From JABCPE02 sp963521545 (GTDB taxonomy: Bacteria; Bacteroidota; Bacteroidia; Flavobacteriales; Weeksellaceae), in contig CAUQVP010000082.1 in assembly GCA_963521545.1 (NCBI GenBank), positions 1-8,038 on the forward strand: DNA of 8,038 nt, read 5' to 3'. The notes beneath the pieces were generated by a model. It did not search any database, was not told where the DNA came from, and worked only from the letters and a program-made list of their open reading frames with translations. This document shows, piece by piece, positions 1-6,480 of the stretch. The stretch's first letter is position 1. Every line of letters begins with the position of its first letter. The position numbers were made by a program, and so were the translations under genes.

Positions 1-179
1 GCGAGAAACTTGCTGAGATTTACAGAATATTTGACGGTTTAGAATACAGCATCACAACTAAAGAAAGCAGTAATGGCAAATACATAAGCTGTAGTATTTC
101 CTGCTTCGTTTTGGATGCAGACCATGTAATCCGACTTTACAAAGAAGTGGCAAAAATAGATGGCGTTATCATGCTGTAA
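1..179 (+). CDS. DUF493 family protein (YbeD-like), 3' end only
   Basis: The frame is open from the left edge (first full codon at base 3) to a TAA at 177-179, giving the last 58 residues of a protein. The segment contains a KESSNGKYIS stretch, then an alternating beta strand, a helix (DADHVIRLYKEVAKIDG) and a VIML end. This closely matches the C-terminal half of the YbeD/DUF493 family as I recall it from E. coli YbeD, which has KPSSKGNYHSVSI, then a helix and ELGKIDIVRMVL. Family members are about 85-100 residues with a ferredoxin-like fold resembling small regulatory (ACT-like) domains. About 30-40 N-terminal residues are therefore missing off the window. The family's biochemical role is not established. 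The next gene has its own promoter about 20 bases after the stop, so the two need not be co-transcribed. I see no terminator hairpin between them. Confidence 0.85.
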   Translation, partial: EKLAEIYRIFDGLEYSITTKESSNGKYISCSISCFVLDADHVIRLYKEVAKIDGVIML

Positions 180-196
180 ATCCTCATAAAAACCCA

Positions 197-227
197 TTGT
201 TTAGAACCAAGTTATTTATTACCTTTG
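197..227 (+). promoter_or_regulatory. Bacteroidota-type promoter for the membrane-anchored protein gene
   Basis: A TTG at 197-199 (-33 element), a 20-base spacer and TACCTTTG at 220-227 match the Bacteroidota sigma-A pattern TTG-N(about 20)-TAnnTTTG exactly. Transcription would begin at about 232-235, leaving a leader of only about 10-13 A/T-only bases before the ATG at 245. That fits the lack of a Shine-Dalgarno sequence in this group. Confidence 0.8.
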
Positions 228-244
228 TTTAAAAATAAAAAATA

Positions 245-1204
245 ATGGAAAATCTAAACAATGAAAATCAAGAAAATCAAGAGCAGAAAAACGATGAGAT
301 AAAAATCTCTAAAAGGTCTCTGTATATCGCTTTTTCTATCATAGGAGCATTGATTTTGGGAGTGAGTGGCTATTTTGTTTTCTTTGGTAAAAACAAGGAT
401 GCAGAAAAAGTGGTTCCTCAGAATGATTCAGCCCTAGTGCATAAAGATTCAGCAAAAGTAGTCAAAAAAGACTCATTATCAGATGAGTATGATGGGGAAT
501 ATGACCCGTATACTTTGTATAAAGTAATCAGTAATACTCTTACCCTGCCAAATGGTCAAAAACTGAATTTTGGTGATGAGGTGTATTTGGATGAGGAAAA
601 ATCCTCTTCTGGAAACAGCATTATCTATCTGAACAATCCGCATAAAGTGCCTAGTACCAAGCAGTATCCTATTTCGGTAGATGATGAGGTTTTGATAGAT
701 TCTTATAGCTTTACGGAGTTCAAAAATAGTTTTTCGCTTCCTCCGTTTTCCTCACTTCCTCCAGGGGTGAAAAAAGTGATTTTGGAGGCTGATGGCTATC
801 ATGATGGTAGAACTTATAATGTTACTCAGAATGCAGACCGTGCCAAATCTACGCTTAACACAGGGGATTTTGATGGGGATGGTGTAAAGGATTATGCTGT
901 AATTTTGGATGATAATGAGGGGCAAGTAAGTAGATTGGTTATCATTAGCATAAATAAAGTCACTAAAAAACCATATGTGAGTTTCGCAGAGAATTATAAT
1001 GACAAGCTGAAACTAAAATCCTTTTCTAAAGGAGCATCTATCTATATGAATAGTTCTTCTTTCATAAAAGCTCCTCGTGATGGGGTTCTTATCAGCAATG
1101 AAGTAGGAGGTTTGGTTGTAATCTATGATACTAATGCTCAGAAATATAAAACCTATGAGCAGCAGCCAATAGCCACAGCAGATTCAGACTATGTAGAAGA
1201 GTAA
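245..1204 (+). CDS. Single-pass membrane-anchored protein with a DxDxDG calcium-loop-like motif, function unknown
   Basis: The 319-residue product is not one I can name. Residues 1-23 are hydrophilic and low in complexity (rich in N, E, Q, K) and end in a basic patch. Residues 25-47 form one hydrophobic membrane segment without a cleavage site. Residues 48-90 are a charged linker with repeated KDSA/KDSL. The remainder is a beta-rich domain predicted outside the inner membrane. At 208-218 lies DFDGDGVKDYA, with D208, D210, D212 and D216 spaced as in EF-hand, dockerin and FG-GAP/VCBS calcium loops. It is followed by a VILDD strand, as in the 'gDfDGDGkkDlav' segments of VCBS-type repeats. There is only one such loop, so this is not a full beta-propeller. 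The ATG at 245 sits just behind a good promoter, which supports the start. The gene is monocistronic, bounded by its promoter and a hairpin terminator at about 1233-1266. Confidence 0.75.
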   Translation: MENLNNENQENQEQKNDEIKISKRSLYIAFSIIGALILGVSGYFVFFGKNKDAEKVVPQNDSALVHKDSAKVVKKDSLSDEYDGEYDPYTLYKVISNTLTLPNGQKLNFGDEVYLDEEKSSSGNSIIYLNNPHKVPSTKQYPISVDDEVLIDSYSFTEFKNSFSLPPFSSLPPGVKKVILEADGYHDGRTYNVTQNADRAKSTLNTGDFDGDGVKDYAVILDDNEGQVSRLVIISINKVTKKPYVSFAENYNDKLKLKSFSKGASIYMNSSSFIKAPRDGVLISNEVGGLVVIYDTNAQKYKTYEQQPIATADSDYVEE

Positions 1205-1232
1205 TTTTTACAGATTTAATATTAAAATAAAC

Positions 1233-1266
1233 AGCTAACCTCCAAAAAATGGAGGTTAGTTTTTTT
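1233..1266 (+). terminator. Strong rho-independent terminator, probably bidirectional
   Basis: CTAACCTCC (1235-1243) pairs perfectly with GGAGGTTAG (1251-1259). The stem extends inward by an A-T pair and outward by a G-U and an A-U pair, closing a five-A loop. Seven Ts follow at 1260-1266, so this ends the + strand gene that stops at 1204. On the minus strand the same stem is followed by TGTTTATTTTAATATT, U-rich enough to end the convergent MBOAT gene, whose stop is at 1288-1290. No other hairpin serves that gene. Confidence 0.9.
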
Positions 1267-1287
1267 ATTGTGTTTTATGTTTTTTAA

Positions 1288-2949
1288 TTAGAATTGTAAG
1301 TAAATAGGCATTACTTGTTCCGCAGATTTGAAATATCCATAAAGAATCAAAAACAGGAAGAAAACCAAAATATAGACCACCATAGGAATGGTTTTGGTTC
1401 TTGCGATTACTTTATCAGCCAGATTATCAGGGATTAAGTGAAGAACCATTGCTGCTAAAATCATCCATACCACGCCTTTGTAATTGTCATAAAAAGGACC
1501 AAATACGCTGATATCAAAGTTGTTAAAGATTTGATAAATCATCGTTTTAGCGATTTCTAAATCTTCAGCTTTAAAGAAAACCCAAGCAAAACAAACAAAA
1601 TGGAAAGTCAAAATACCAGATATGATTTTGTAAATTCGGCTTTGGTTAAGGGAGGATAAACTTTTGTCAGTCAGCAGCATCCATATTTTATGAATCCCAA
1701 GTCCCACACCGTGGATGGCGCCCCAGATGATGAAATTCCAGCTGGCTCCGTGCCAAAATCCTCCCAAAAGCATGGTAGTCAATAGGTTGAAGTTAGCCGC
1801 TATTCCGCTAGTTTTTCTTGTGATTAAGGCTGGAATTATAAAAATTAATAATAAAACTGCAGAAACCAATGCTGCCCAAAGATTGGATAAGTGGAACAGT
1901 TCTACTCCCATGATGAAAGAACCCACTAGGAATCCTCCCACAAAAATGAAAGAAGCCACCGAGAAATTTCTGTTTCCTCCTAATGGAATGTAAAGATAGT
2001 CTTTCAGCCATGTAGATAGAGAAATATGCCATCTTCTCCAGAATTCTGTGATGTTTATACTTTGGTATGGCGACATGAAGTTAGGAGGGATTTTGAAGCC
2101 AAGCCAAAGCGCGATACCTATCGCAATCTCGCTATAACCACTAAAATCACAATAAATCACCATCGCATAGCCATAGACCGCCATCAGGTTTTCTACACCC
2201 GTGTGTAGGGCAGGATTATCAAACATATAATCCACCATATTTAGGGTGATGTAGTCTGATATGACCAGTTTTTTAATCAATCCTGAAATAATCAAGAAAA
2301 ACCCTTTTGCGAAGTCGCGTTCCGAAATCACATACGGCTCGTTAATCTGCGGAACGAAATCATGCGCACGAACGATAGGCCCCATCATCAGTTTTGGGAA
2401 AAACGCCAAGAACAAAAGATAATCAGAAAATTTGTTCGCAGGCTTAAATTCTCCACGATAAACATCTACCGTATAACTGAGATTTTCAAAAGTATAGAAC
2501 GAAATCCCTATCGGAAGAATGAGGTTCAAAGGATTGAATTTGGTATCAAATAGAGAATTAGAAATCTCGATGAAGAAATCCGTGTATTTAAAATAGAAAA
2601 GCATTCCGAGGTTAAATAAAATACTCAGAACCAGCAGAAATTTTTTCCTGCCTTGGCTTTTTTCTCTATAAATAGCATTGGATAAAAAGAAATCCACCAC
2701 TGCCGAAATCAGCACCAAACCGACAAACCAGCCACTCGCTTTATAGAAAAAATAAAGCGAAAAAATGCAGAATACATATCTGCGGGCTTTGTGGTGATTT
2801 CTTAAAGCAAAGAATAATAAAATAAATAGCGTGAAAAAATACACGAAAAAACCATTGTTAAACAGCAACGGGTTTTTACTATCATATAGAAACTGCTGTA
2901 GGAAAGCGTTCCAGTCAAATGTTGCAAAAAATTCTTGTAATGGTTTCAT
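1288..2949 (-). CDS. MBOAT family membrane-bound O-acyltransferase (AlgI/PatA/DltB type)
   Basis: The 553-residue polytopic membrane protein has about 11-13 hydrophobic segments spread over its whole length, the usual size and shape of bacterial MBOAT proteins. Family hallmarks are present: the PIGISFYTFENLSYTVDVYRG region (about 146-166), KLMMGPIVR (186-194), DFSGYSEIAIG (268-278), FWRRWHISLSTWLKDYLYIPLGGNR (303-327, H308), and GGFWHGASWNFIIWGAIHG (396-414). H400 is the conserved, presumed catalytic histidine. By family knowledge these proteins move an acyl group, usually acetyl from acetyl-CoA, across the inner membrane to an extracytoplasmic glycan or teichoic acid. The ATG at 2949 abuts the stop codon of the upstream SGNH gene (TAAATG), so the two are translationally coupled in one operon. 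That pairing favours a PatA- or AlgI-like role over a lone acyltransferase. The actual substrate (peptidoglycan, exopolysaccharide or other) cannot be read from the sequence. Confidence 0.93.
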   Translation of the reverse strand: MKPLQEFFATFDWNAFLQQFLYDSKNPLLFNNGFFVYFFTLFILLFFALRNHHKARRYVFCIFSLYFFYKASGWFVGLVLISAVVDFFLSNAIYREKSQGRKKFLLVLSILFNLGMLFYFKYTDFFIEISNSLFDTKFNPLNLILPIGISFYTFENLSYTVDVYRGEFKPANKFSDYLLFLAFFPKLMMGPIVRAHDFVPQINEPYVISERDFAKGFFLIISGLIKKLVISDYITLNMVDYMFDNPALHTGVENLMAVYGYAMVIYCDFSGYSEIAIGIALWLGFKIPPNFMSPYQSINITEFWRRWHISLSTWLKDYLYIPLGGNRNFSVASFIFVGGFLVGSFIMGVELFHLSNLWAALVSAVLLLIFIIPALITRKTSGIAANFNLLTTMLLGGFWHGASWNFIIWGAIHGVGLGIHKIWMLLTDKSLSSLNQSRIYKIISGILTFHFVCFAWVFFKAEDLEIAKTMIYQIFNNFDISVFGPFYDNYKGVVWMILAAMVLHLIPDNLADKVIARTKTIPMVVYILVFFLFLILYGYFKSAEQVMPIYLQF

Positions 2950-4299
2950 TTATTTTCGTTTGTATTTTTTGTAGTCTTGGATGATTGCATTGTATATTTT
3001 TTCGGCTAAAACCTCTGCACCTTTTCCATTCGGGTGGATGTAGTCTTTGTTAGCTAGTGGCGGACTTTGTGTAGCCCATCTTACGATAGAATTTTCGCCA
3101 CCCATGGATTCGAATTGGTTATAAAATGCCATTTTGTTATCAAAAGCCAGTTTCGCTTGAGTTTGTATCAGATTAGGAATTCCGATAGCCGTTTTGTATT
3201 CTCCACCGTATCTAAACGCCCTGTCCGCGGTACTTACTAGTAAGAAATCAGTTTTAGGGAAAGCGTTTCGCATTTTGCTCAGTATAGGCTGCATCATTTT
3301 TTCATAGTGAGAATAGTTGGTGTCTTTTGGTCTGAATAAAAGGTTTACACCATACTGAAATACAATCAAATCATAAGGATTGGCTTCCTGAATAGATTTC
3401 AAGAAATCCTCATTTATTTTGCTAAGTTCCACACCTGTGATTCCTCGGAATGAAAAATTATCCAAAATTATCCCATTTTCAGATTCAAAACCAACTCCGA
3501 ATATCGATAATGAAGATGTTTTAGATCTTATTTTTAGGGTGTTATCGGTATTGTTAGCTAATATTTTTCTATTAACCAAATGATTTCCCTGTAATGTGTG
3601 TTCCATTCCATCTATCTCTATTTCAGCGCCTTCTGTCTTTCCGTAGAGAATATATTTTTGAATAGGTAATGTGCCGTCTGTGAGGGTTCTATCTTGGTAA
3701 GTTCCACTTCCTGCACCTCTGAAAGTATGCCCAGAGATGTACATGTTTTGTGCTTTAGGAGTCATGAAATTCGTGCTTTCCCAGCCTGTTCCAGAAATTC
3801 TAGCGGTCTGGCGGAATTGTGCTACATTAGAATGCATCGGCAGAAAACCAACTCCCTGCCCACCAAACTCCTGCTGTAAAAGTTTTCTCAGCGTTTGGGT
3901 GATAAGGTCGCCCTCTATCATACTGTCTCCAAAGTAGGCGATACGGATTTTGCCTTTTCCTGTATTTTTTAGTTCAGTTAATTTCTGAGCTAAAATAGGC
4001 AAAGCAACCACGCTGTCTCCTTTGTGAAAATTAGTGATAAATTCAGGTTTTTTATACAGTTCAAAATCCTCTTGTGCAACTTCTTTAGCAGGTTTTTCTG
4101 CTGTTTTTCCTGCGATAGCGGATTCACCACTTGCATTTTGCTCTTCTTCTGATTTTTTAAAAATATCAGAAACCAAATTTATTTTATCAAAAGCTTCAAA
4201 CTTCCATCCATATACATATGATAGTATAGATGCTGACAGATAGACCAAAAAACAGGAGGTAACCAAAATTACCACCCTGTGAATTCTATTATTATTCAA
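2950..4299 (-). CDS. SGNH/GDSL hydrolase-like acyltransferase or esterase, membrane anchored, partner of the MBOAT protein
   Basis: Numbering is from the proposed TTG start at 4299 (449 residues). Residues 9-30 are a hydrophobic signal anchor, and 48-80 form a charged, Ala/Glu/Lys-rich linker. The SGNH fold starts with block I, IRIAYFGDSMIEGD (about 118-131), with nucleophile S126. Block III is seen in FQYGVN (G317, N319) and block V in DYIHPNGKGAEVL (D419, H422). The catalytic Ser, Asp and His are thus all present. About 170-190 residues separate blocks I and III. The segment at about 175-275 is beta-rich and suggests an inserted module, as in Neisseria Ape1/PatB-type peptidoglycan O-acetyl enzymes. 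The product should face the periplasm and either transfer acyl groups delivered by the MBOAT partner or remove them. No ATG occurs in frame before the GDS motif. The open frame reaches a TTG at 4329, but that lies inside the -7 promoter element, so TTG 4299 or GTG 4275 is more likely the true start. Confidence 0.88.
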   Translation of the reverse strand: MNNNRIHRVVILVTSCFLVYLSASILSYVYGWKFEAFDKINLVSDIFKKSEEEQNASGESAIAGKTAEKPAKEVAQEDFELYKKPEFITNFHKGDSVVALPILAQKLTELKNTGKGKIRIAYFGDSMIEGDLITQTLRKLLQQEFGGQGVGFLPMHSNVAQFRQTARISGTGWESTNFMTPKAQNMYISGHTFRGAGSGTYQDRTLTDGTLPIQKYILYGKTEGAEIEIDGMEHTLQGNHLVNRKILANNTDNTLKIRSKTSSLSIFGVGFESENGIILDNFSFRGITGVELSKINEDFLKSIQEANPYDLIVFQYGVNLLFRPKDTNYSHYEKMMQPILSKMRNAFPKTDFLLVSTADRAFRYGGEYKTAIGIPNLIQTQAKLAFDNKMAFYNQFESMGGENSIVRWATQSPPLANKDYIHPNGKGAEVLAEKIYNAIIQDYKKYKRK

Positions 4300-4326
4300 A
4301 ATAATTTTTTTTATTACAACGAAACG

Positions 4327-4357
4327 CAAATTTATTTATTTTGTATAAACCGAACAA
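4327..4357 (-). promoter_or_regulatory. Promoter of the SGNH-MBOAT operon
   Basis: Read on the minus strand, TTG (4357-4355), a 20-base spacer and TAAATTTG (4334-4327) match the Bacteroidota consensus fully. Initiation is expected near 4319-4323. The leader to the proposed TTG start at 4299 is then about 20 bases, which is normal here. The element overlaps the most upstream possible TTG codon (4329-4327) and so argues against that codon as the start. Confidence 0.8.
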
Positions 4358-4366
4358 ATTTTAAAT

Positions 4367-4398
4367 AAAAAAAAGCTATCTGAATTTTCAGACAGCTT
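4367..4398 (-). terminator. Rho-independent terminator of the glucosaminidase gene
   Basis: On the minus strand AAGCTGTCTGAA (4398-4387) pairs with TTCAGATAGCTT (4384-4373) through 12 pairs including one G-U, leaving a tiny central loop (more likely 10 pairs with a six-base loop). Eight Ts follow (4374-4367). It begins 7 bases after the stop codon at 4405 and ends about 10 bases before the -33 element of the next operon, cleanly separating the two units. Confidence 0.9.
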
Positions 4399-4404
4399 GT
4401 GTTT

Positions 4405-4875
4405 TTAAGATAAATTAAATTTTTCGATAATCATTTTGACTCTTTTTTTCCATTCTACAGGCTGGGTAGAATATCCCGCTGCGGCTATGGCTTTTACCCA
4501 TTCAGCTGTATCTTTGATGCCTTTTAAATCTGAGTAGTATTTTTTTCTTGAGAGAATCTGACAGAAAGCCTCGTAGCTTTCTCTTGTGGAATCAAAACTT
4601 TTGTATTTTGATTTTGTTACTGTATTCTTACCTACAATTCCGAAATGGTTGTTGTAAGTTTTAGCTCCTTTACTTGTTCCGCCGCCTGTCTCTACGAAGG
4701 CTACAGCTAGGATAACTCCACTTGGTATTCCGTATTTTTCGGATAACTCTTCTGCTAGCTGCTCATTAGTTGTTATGTAGTTGTGTTTTTTTTGCTGAGC
4801 ATTTGCTGAAACAGAAAATAATGTTAAAACCAAACTCATGATTACTACTTTCAAATAATTAATTTCGTTTTTCAT
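4405..4875 (-). CDS. Secreted glucosaminidase-domain protein (GH73-like peptidoglycan hydrolase)
   Basis: Counting from the ATG at 4875, the protein has 156 residues. Residues 1-26 are a signal peptide (basic start, VVIMSLVLTLFSVSANA, likely cut after ANA-26). The mature part is a single domain of about 125 residues. It reads LAEELSEKYGIPSGVILAVAFVETGGGTS (40-68), NNHFGI (75-80), YKSFDSTRESYEAFCQIL (91-108), and GYSTQPVEWKKRV (134-146). These match in order the glucosaminidase (GH73/FlgJ-like) pattern of AxxESGWGxS, NNLFGIK, YxSxxES and GYATDP. E62 is the likely general acid, cleaving the GlcNAc-MurNAc backbone of peptidoglycan in the periplasm. No LysM or SH3 cell-wall-binding module is present. 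The frame extends to a TTG at 4896, but that TTG is part of the promoter (TAATTTTG), and the shorter form begins with a cleaner signal peptide. It is monocistronic. Confidence 0.88.
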   Translation of the reverse strand: MKNEINYLKVVIMSLVLTLFSVSANAQQKKHNYITTNEQLAEELSEKYGIPSGVILAVAFVETGGGTSKGAKTYNNHFGIVGKNTVTKSKYKSFDSTRESYEAFCQILSRKKYYSDLKGIKDTAEWVKAIAAAGYSTQPVEWKKRVKMIIEKFNLS

Positions 4876-4893
4876 ATCATTTAAATTTGGTTG

Positions 4894-4924
4894 CAAAATT
4901 ACGCATAAAAATAGAAATGCCTAA
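4894..4924 (-). promoter_or_regulatory. Promoter of the glucosaminidase gene
   Basis: TAATTTTG on the minus strand (4901-4894) fits TAnnTTTG. Twenty bases upstream there is TTA (4924-4922) instead of TTG, so the -33 element is imperfect. Initiation near 4886-4889 gives a leader of about 12 bases to the ATG at 4875. Confidence 0.6.
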
Positions 4925-4983
4925 TTTTTAACAATTTATAACACTGAAAACGGCATATTGTTTTATATTTAGTTAAAAAAATG
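4902..4983. other. Short intergenic gap after brnQ without an evident terminator
   Basis: AT-rich spacer between the brnQ stop and the next promoter. The only inverted repeat I find is AACAAT/ATTGTT (4930-4935 and 4957-4962) with a 21-base loop and no adequate T-run, which is too weak to call. Transcription from brnQ may read into the glucosaminidase gene. Confidence 0.5.
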
Positions 4984-6267
4984 TTAAAGTCGTTTATTTT
5001 TTTGGATAATAAATAAAACAAACCAAATGAAAAGACAAGGCAGCAACCAAGCCAAGCCGTAAGTCGCCAGAGGAAGGTAGTCGTGAAGAGGCTGAAAGCT
5101 CTCAAAACCGATGGCTATCATAAAATCTGGTATCGCAAATATCCCAGCAACCAGCGTAACTCCTCTGAAAATAGAAATGGAAGTCCAGTTTTCTGGAACG
5201 AAATTAAGCAAAATAAGAGCCATGATGACAGGATAAATCAGCACCAGCACAGGAACCGCAACGGCTACAATGTTTTCTACGCCTGTCTGTCCTACAAAAA
5301 CTCCTAAAATACAAGAGAAAACGACAACCAGCTTATAGACCATTTCAGAATTTCCGAAAATATTTTTCATAAAATCTGCCGCTCCCGTAATGATACCGAC
5401 AGCAGTAGTGAAACAAGCGATGCTGACACTCACACTTAGTAAAGTTTTCCCGATGTCGCCCAGAATATGCCAGCTTACCTTCGAAAGAACCTCTGAGCGG
5501 GAAATATCATCTGATGGGAAATGAGATTTTAGAACTGCACCTGTATAGATAAATCCTGAATAAATCAGAAATAACGCTAGACCGCTTATCAATCCTGCAT
5601 ATATGGTAAGTCTTCTTTTTTGTGAAAAGTCCAGCGAACTGTCCATATTTAGGGAGGTGATGATTACCGCTCCTATGATGATGGATGCCATTCCGTCAAA
5701 AGTCTGATATCCCTCTAAAAGCCCTACAGAAAAGGGTTTTTCTAAATTTGATTTTGGGATTTCGTTATCGACAAAGAATACCGCTCCTAAAATGATAGTC
5801 AAAATGATTATCAATAGGATAGGAGTGAGATATTCGCCCAAAATGTCCAGTATCTTGCCTCGGTTGAAACAAAGATACATCACCAGCGAGAAATAAATAA
5901 CTCCAAACCATAGAGAAGAAATCTCGATGCTGTCCTTTACGGAAAGTTCGTAAGCTACTGATGCTGTGCGCGGTATAGGAAAAGAAAGACAAATGCCGTA
6001 AATCAAAATTCCTATAACTAGCGCAAACACTGGATGCACCTTTTTCCCGAAATCTATTACAGTTCCCTGTATTTTTGCCTGTGCAATAATGCCCATAAGA
6101 GGAATCAAAACGCCAGAAATACCAAATGCAATCGCTACAACATCCCAAGAATCGGCAGCCTTGATGCCCAAAAGCGGCGGCAGAATGAAATTACCTCCAC
6201 CAAATATCATAGAAAACATAGCGAAAGAGGTAATTAGGATTTTTTGAATTGATAACTTCTTCTTCAT
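4984..6267 (-). CDS. brnQ: Branched-chain amino acid transport system II carrier protein (BrnQ, LIVCS family)
   Basis: From the ATG at 6267 the protein has 427 residues, the usual length of the BrnQ family. It has about 12 hydrophobic segments, starting with KILITSFAMFSMIFGGGNFILPPLLG (about 9-34). That glycine-rich FGGGN motif in the first membrane segment is a hallmark of the family. Other typical stretches are LSFPIPRTASVAYE (about 104-117) and TSLNMDSSLDFSQKRR near the middle. The family imports leucine, isoleucine and valine across the inner membrane by sodium or proton symport. The frame can be extended 10 codons to a TTG at 6297, but that TTG is the 3' end of a TATTTTTG promoter element, and the extension adds nothing conserved. 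MKKKLSIQK preceded by an A-rich leader is the better start. The gene appears to stand alone. I see no attenuator or riboswitch in its short leader and no convincing terminator in the roughly 80 bases after its stop. Confidence 0.95.
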   Translation of the reverse strand: MKKKLSIQKILITSFAMFSMIFGGGNFILPPLLGIKAADSWDVVAIAFGISGVLIPLMGIIAQAKIQGTVIDFGKKVHPVFALVIGILIYGICLSFPIPRTASVAYELSVKDSIEISSLWFGVIYFSLVMYLCFNRGKILDILGEYLTPILLIIILTIILGAVFFVDNEIPKSNLEKPFSVGLLEGYQTFDGMASIIIGAVIITSLNMDSSLDFSQKRRLTIYAGLISGLALFLIYSGFIYTGAVLKSHFPSDDISRSEVLSKVSWHILGDIGKTLLSVSVSIACFTTAVGIITGAADFMKNIFGNSEMVYKLVVVFSCILGVFVGQTGVENIVAVAVPVLVLIYPVIMALILLNFVPENWTSISIFRGVTLVAGIFAIPDFMIAIGFESFQPLHDYLPLATYGLAWLLPCLFIWFVLFIIQKNKRL

Positions 6268-6294
6268 TTTTCTTCTTATTTTTAAAGCAAGTGA

Positions 6295-6302
6295 CAAAAA
6301 TA
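6295..6302 (-). promoter_or_regulatory. -7 promoter element of brnQ
   Basis: TATTTTTG on the minus strand fits TAnnTTTG, 27 bases before the brnQ ATG at 6267. No TTG is found at the expected distance upstream, so only the -7 half is supported. Confidence 0.5.
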
Positions 6303-6480
6303 GTATTTATTTATTGAATATTAGTTCATTTTATAAAAATTTTGTTAAAAATGTTTTTTTGTGCAAAAATAAAATAGACAGGCAGGAGCCTATCTATATT
6401 ATTATGTTTATCAGAGAATTGTATTCTATTTATAGTAAAAACAATGTATTTGGAACATTATCAATCTCTGTGGATGTATG
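6303..6480. other. AT-rich intergenic region between brnQ and the lipoprotein operon
   Basis: This stretch of about 180 bases holds the lipoprotein operon terminator (6365-6396) and, next to brnQ, promoter-upstream sequence. The 84 bases between the terminator stem and the lipoprotein stop at 6481 contain no gene I can support. A small + strand frame crossing the region (6314-6541) has biased, unconvincing composition and runs into the antisense of a better gene. Confidence 0.6.
6365..6396 (-). terminator. Rho-independent terminator of the lipoprotein operon
   Basis: On the minus strand TAGATAGGC (6396-6388) pairs with GCCTGTCTA (6383-6375) through nine pairs including one G-U, around the loop TCCT. 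The tail TTTTATTTTT (6374-6365) follows. On the + strand the same site has an A-C mismatch and no T-run, so it works on the minus strand. It lies 84 bases past the stop of the lipoprotein gene, giving a longish 3' untranslated region. Confidence 0.8.

Noticed and set aside
1715..2553. Several + and - strand open frames of 60-92 codons overlapping the MBOAT gene
   Set aside because: They lie antisense to or out of frame with a strongly supported gene, have no promoter or plausible start context, and show shadow-like composition.
3694..4243. Short + strand open frames opposite the SGNH gene
   Set aside because: The reverse frame carries the clear catalytic motifs. The + frames look like antisense shadows without recognisable domains.
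4930..4962. AACAAT/ATTGTT inverted repeat after brnQ as a terminator
   Set aside because: Only six A/T-rich pairs with a 21-base loop and no strong T-run.
5765..6237. Open frames of 67 and 127 codons inside brnQ on both strands
   Set aside because: Cys/His/Ser-rich shadow translations of a membrane protein gene, with no own signals.
6268..6480. Amino-acid-responsive leader, riboswitch or attenuator upstream of brnQ
   Set aside because: The predicted leader is about 20-25 bases, too short. The hairpin at 6375-6396 is oriented and tailed as the terminator of the upstream lipoprotein operon.
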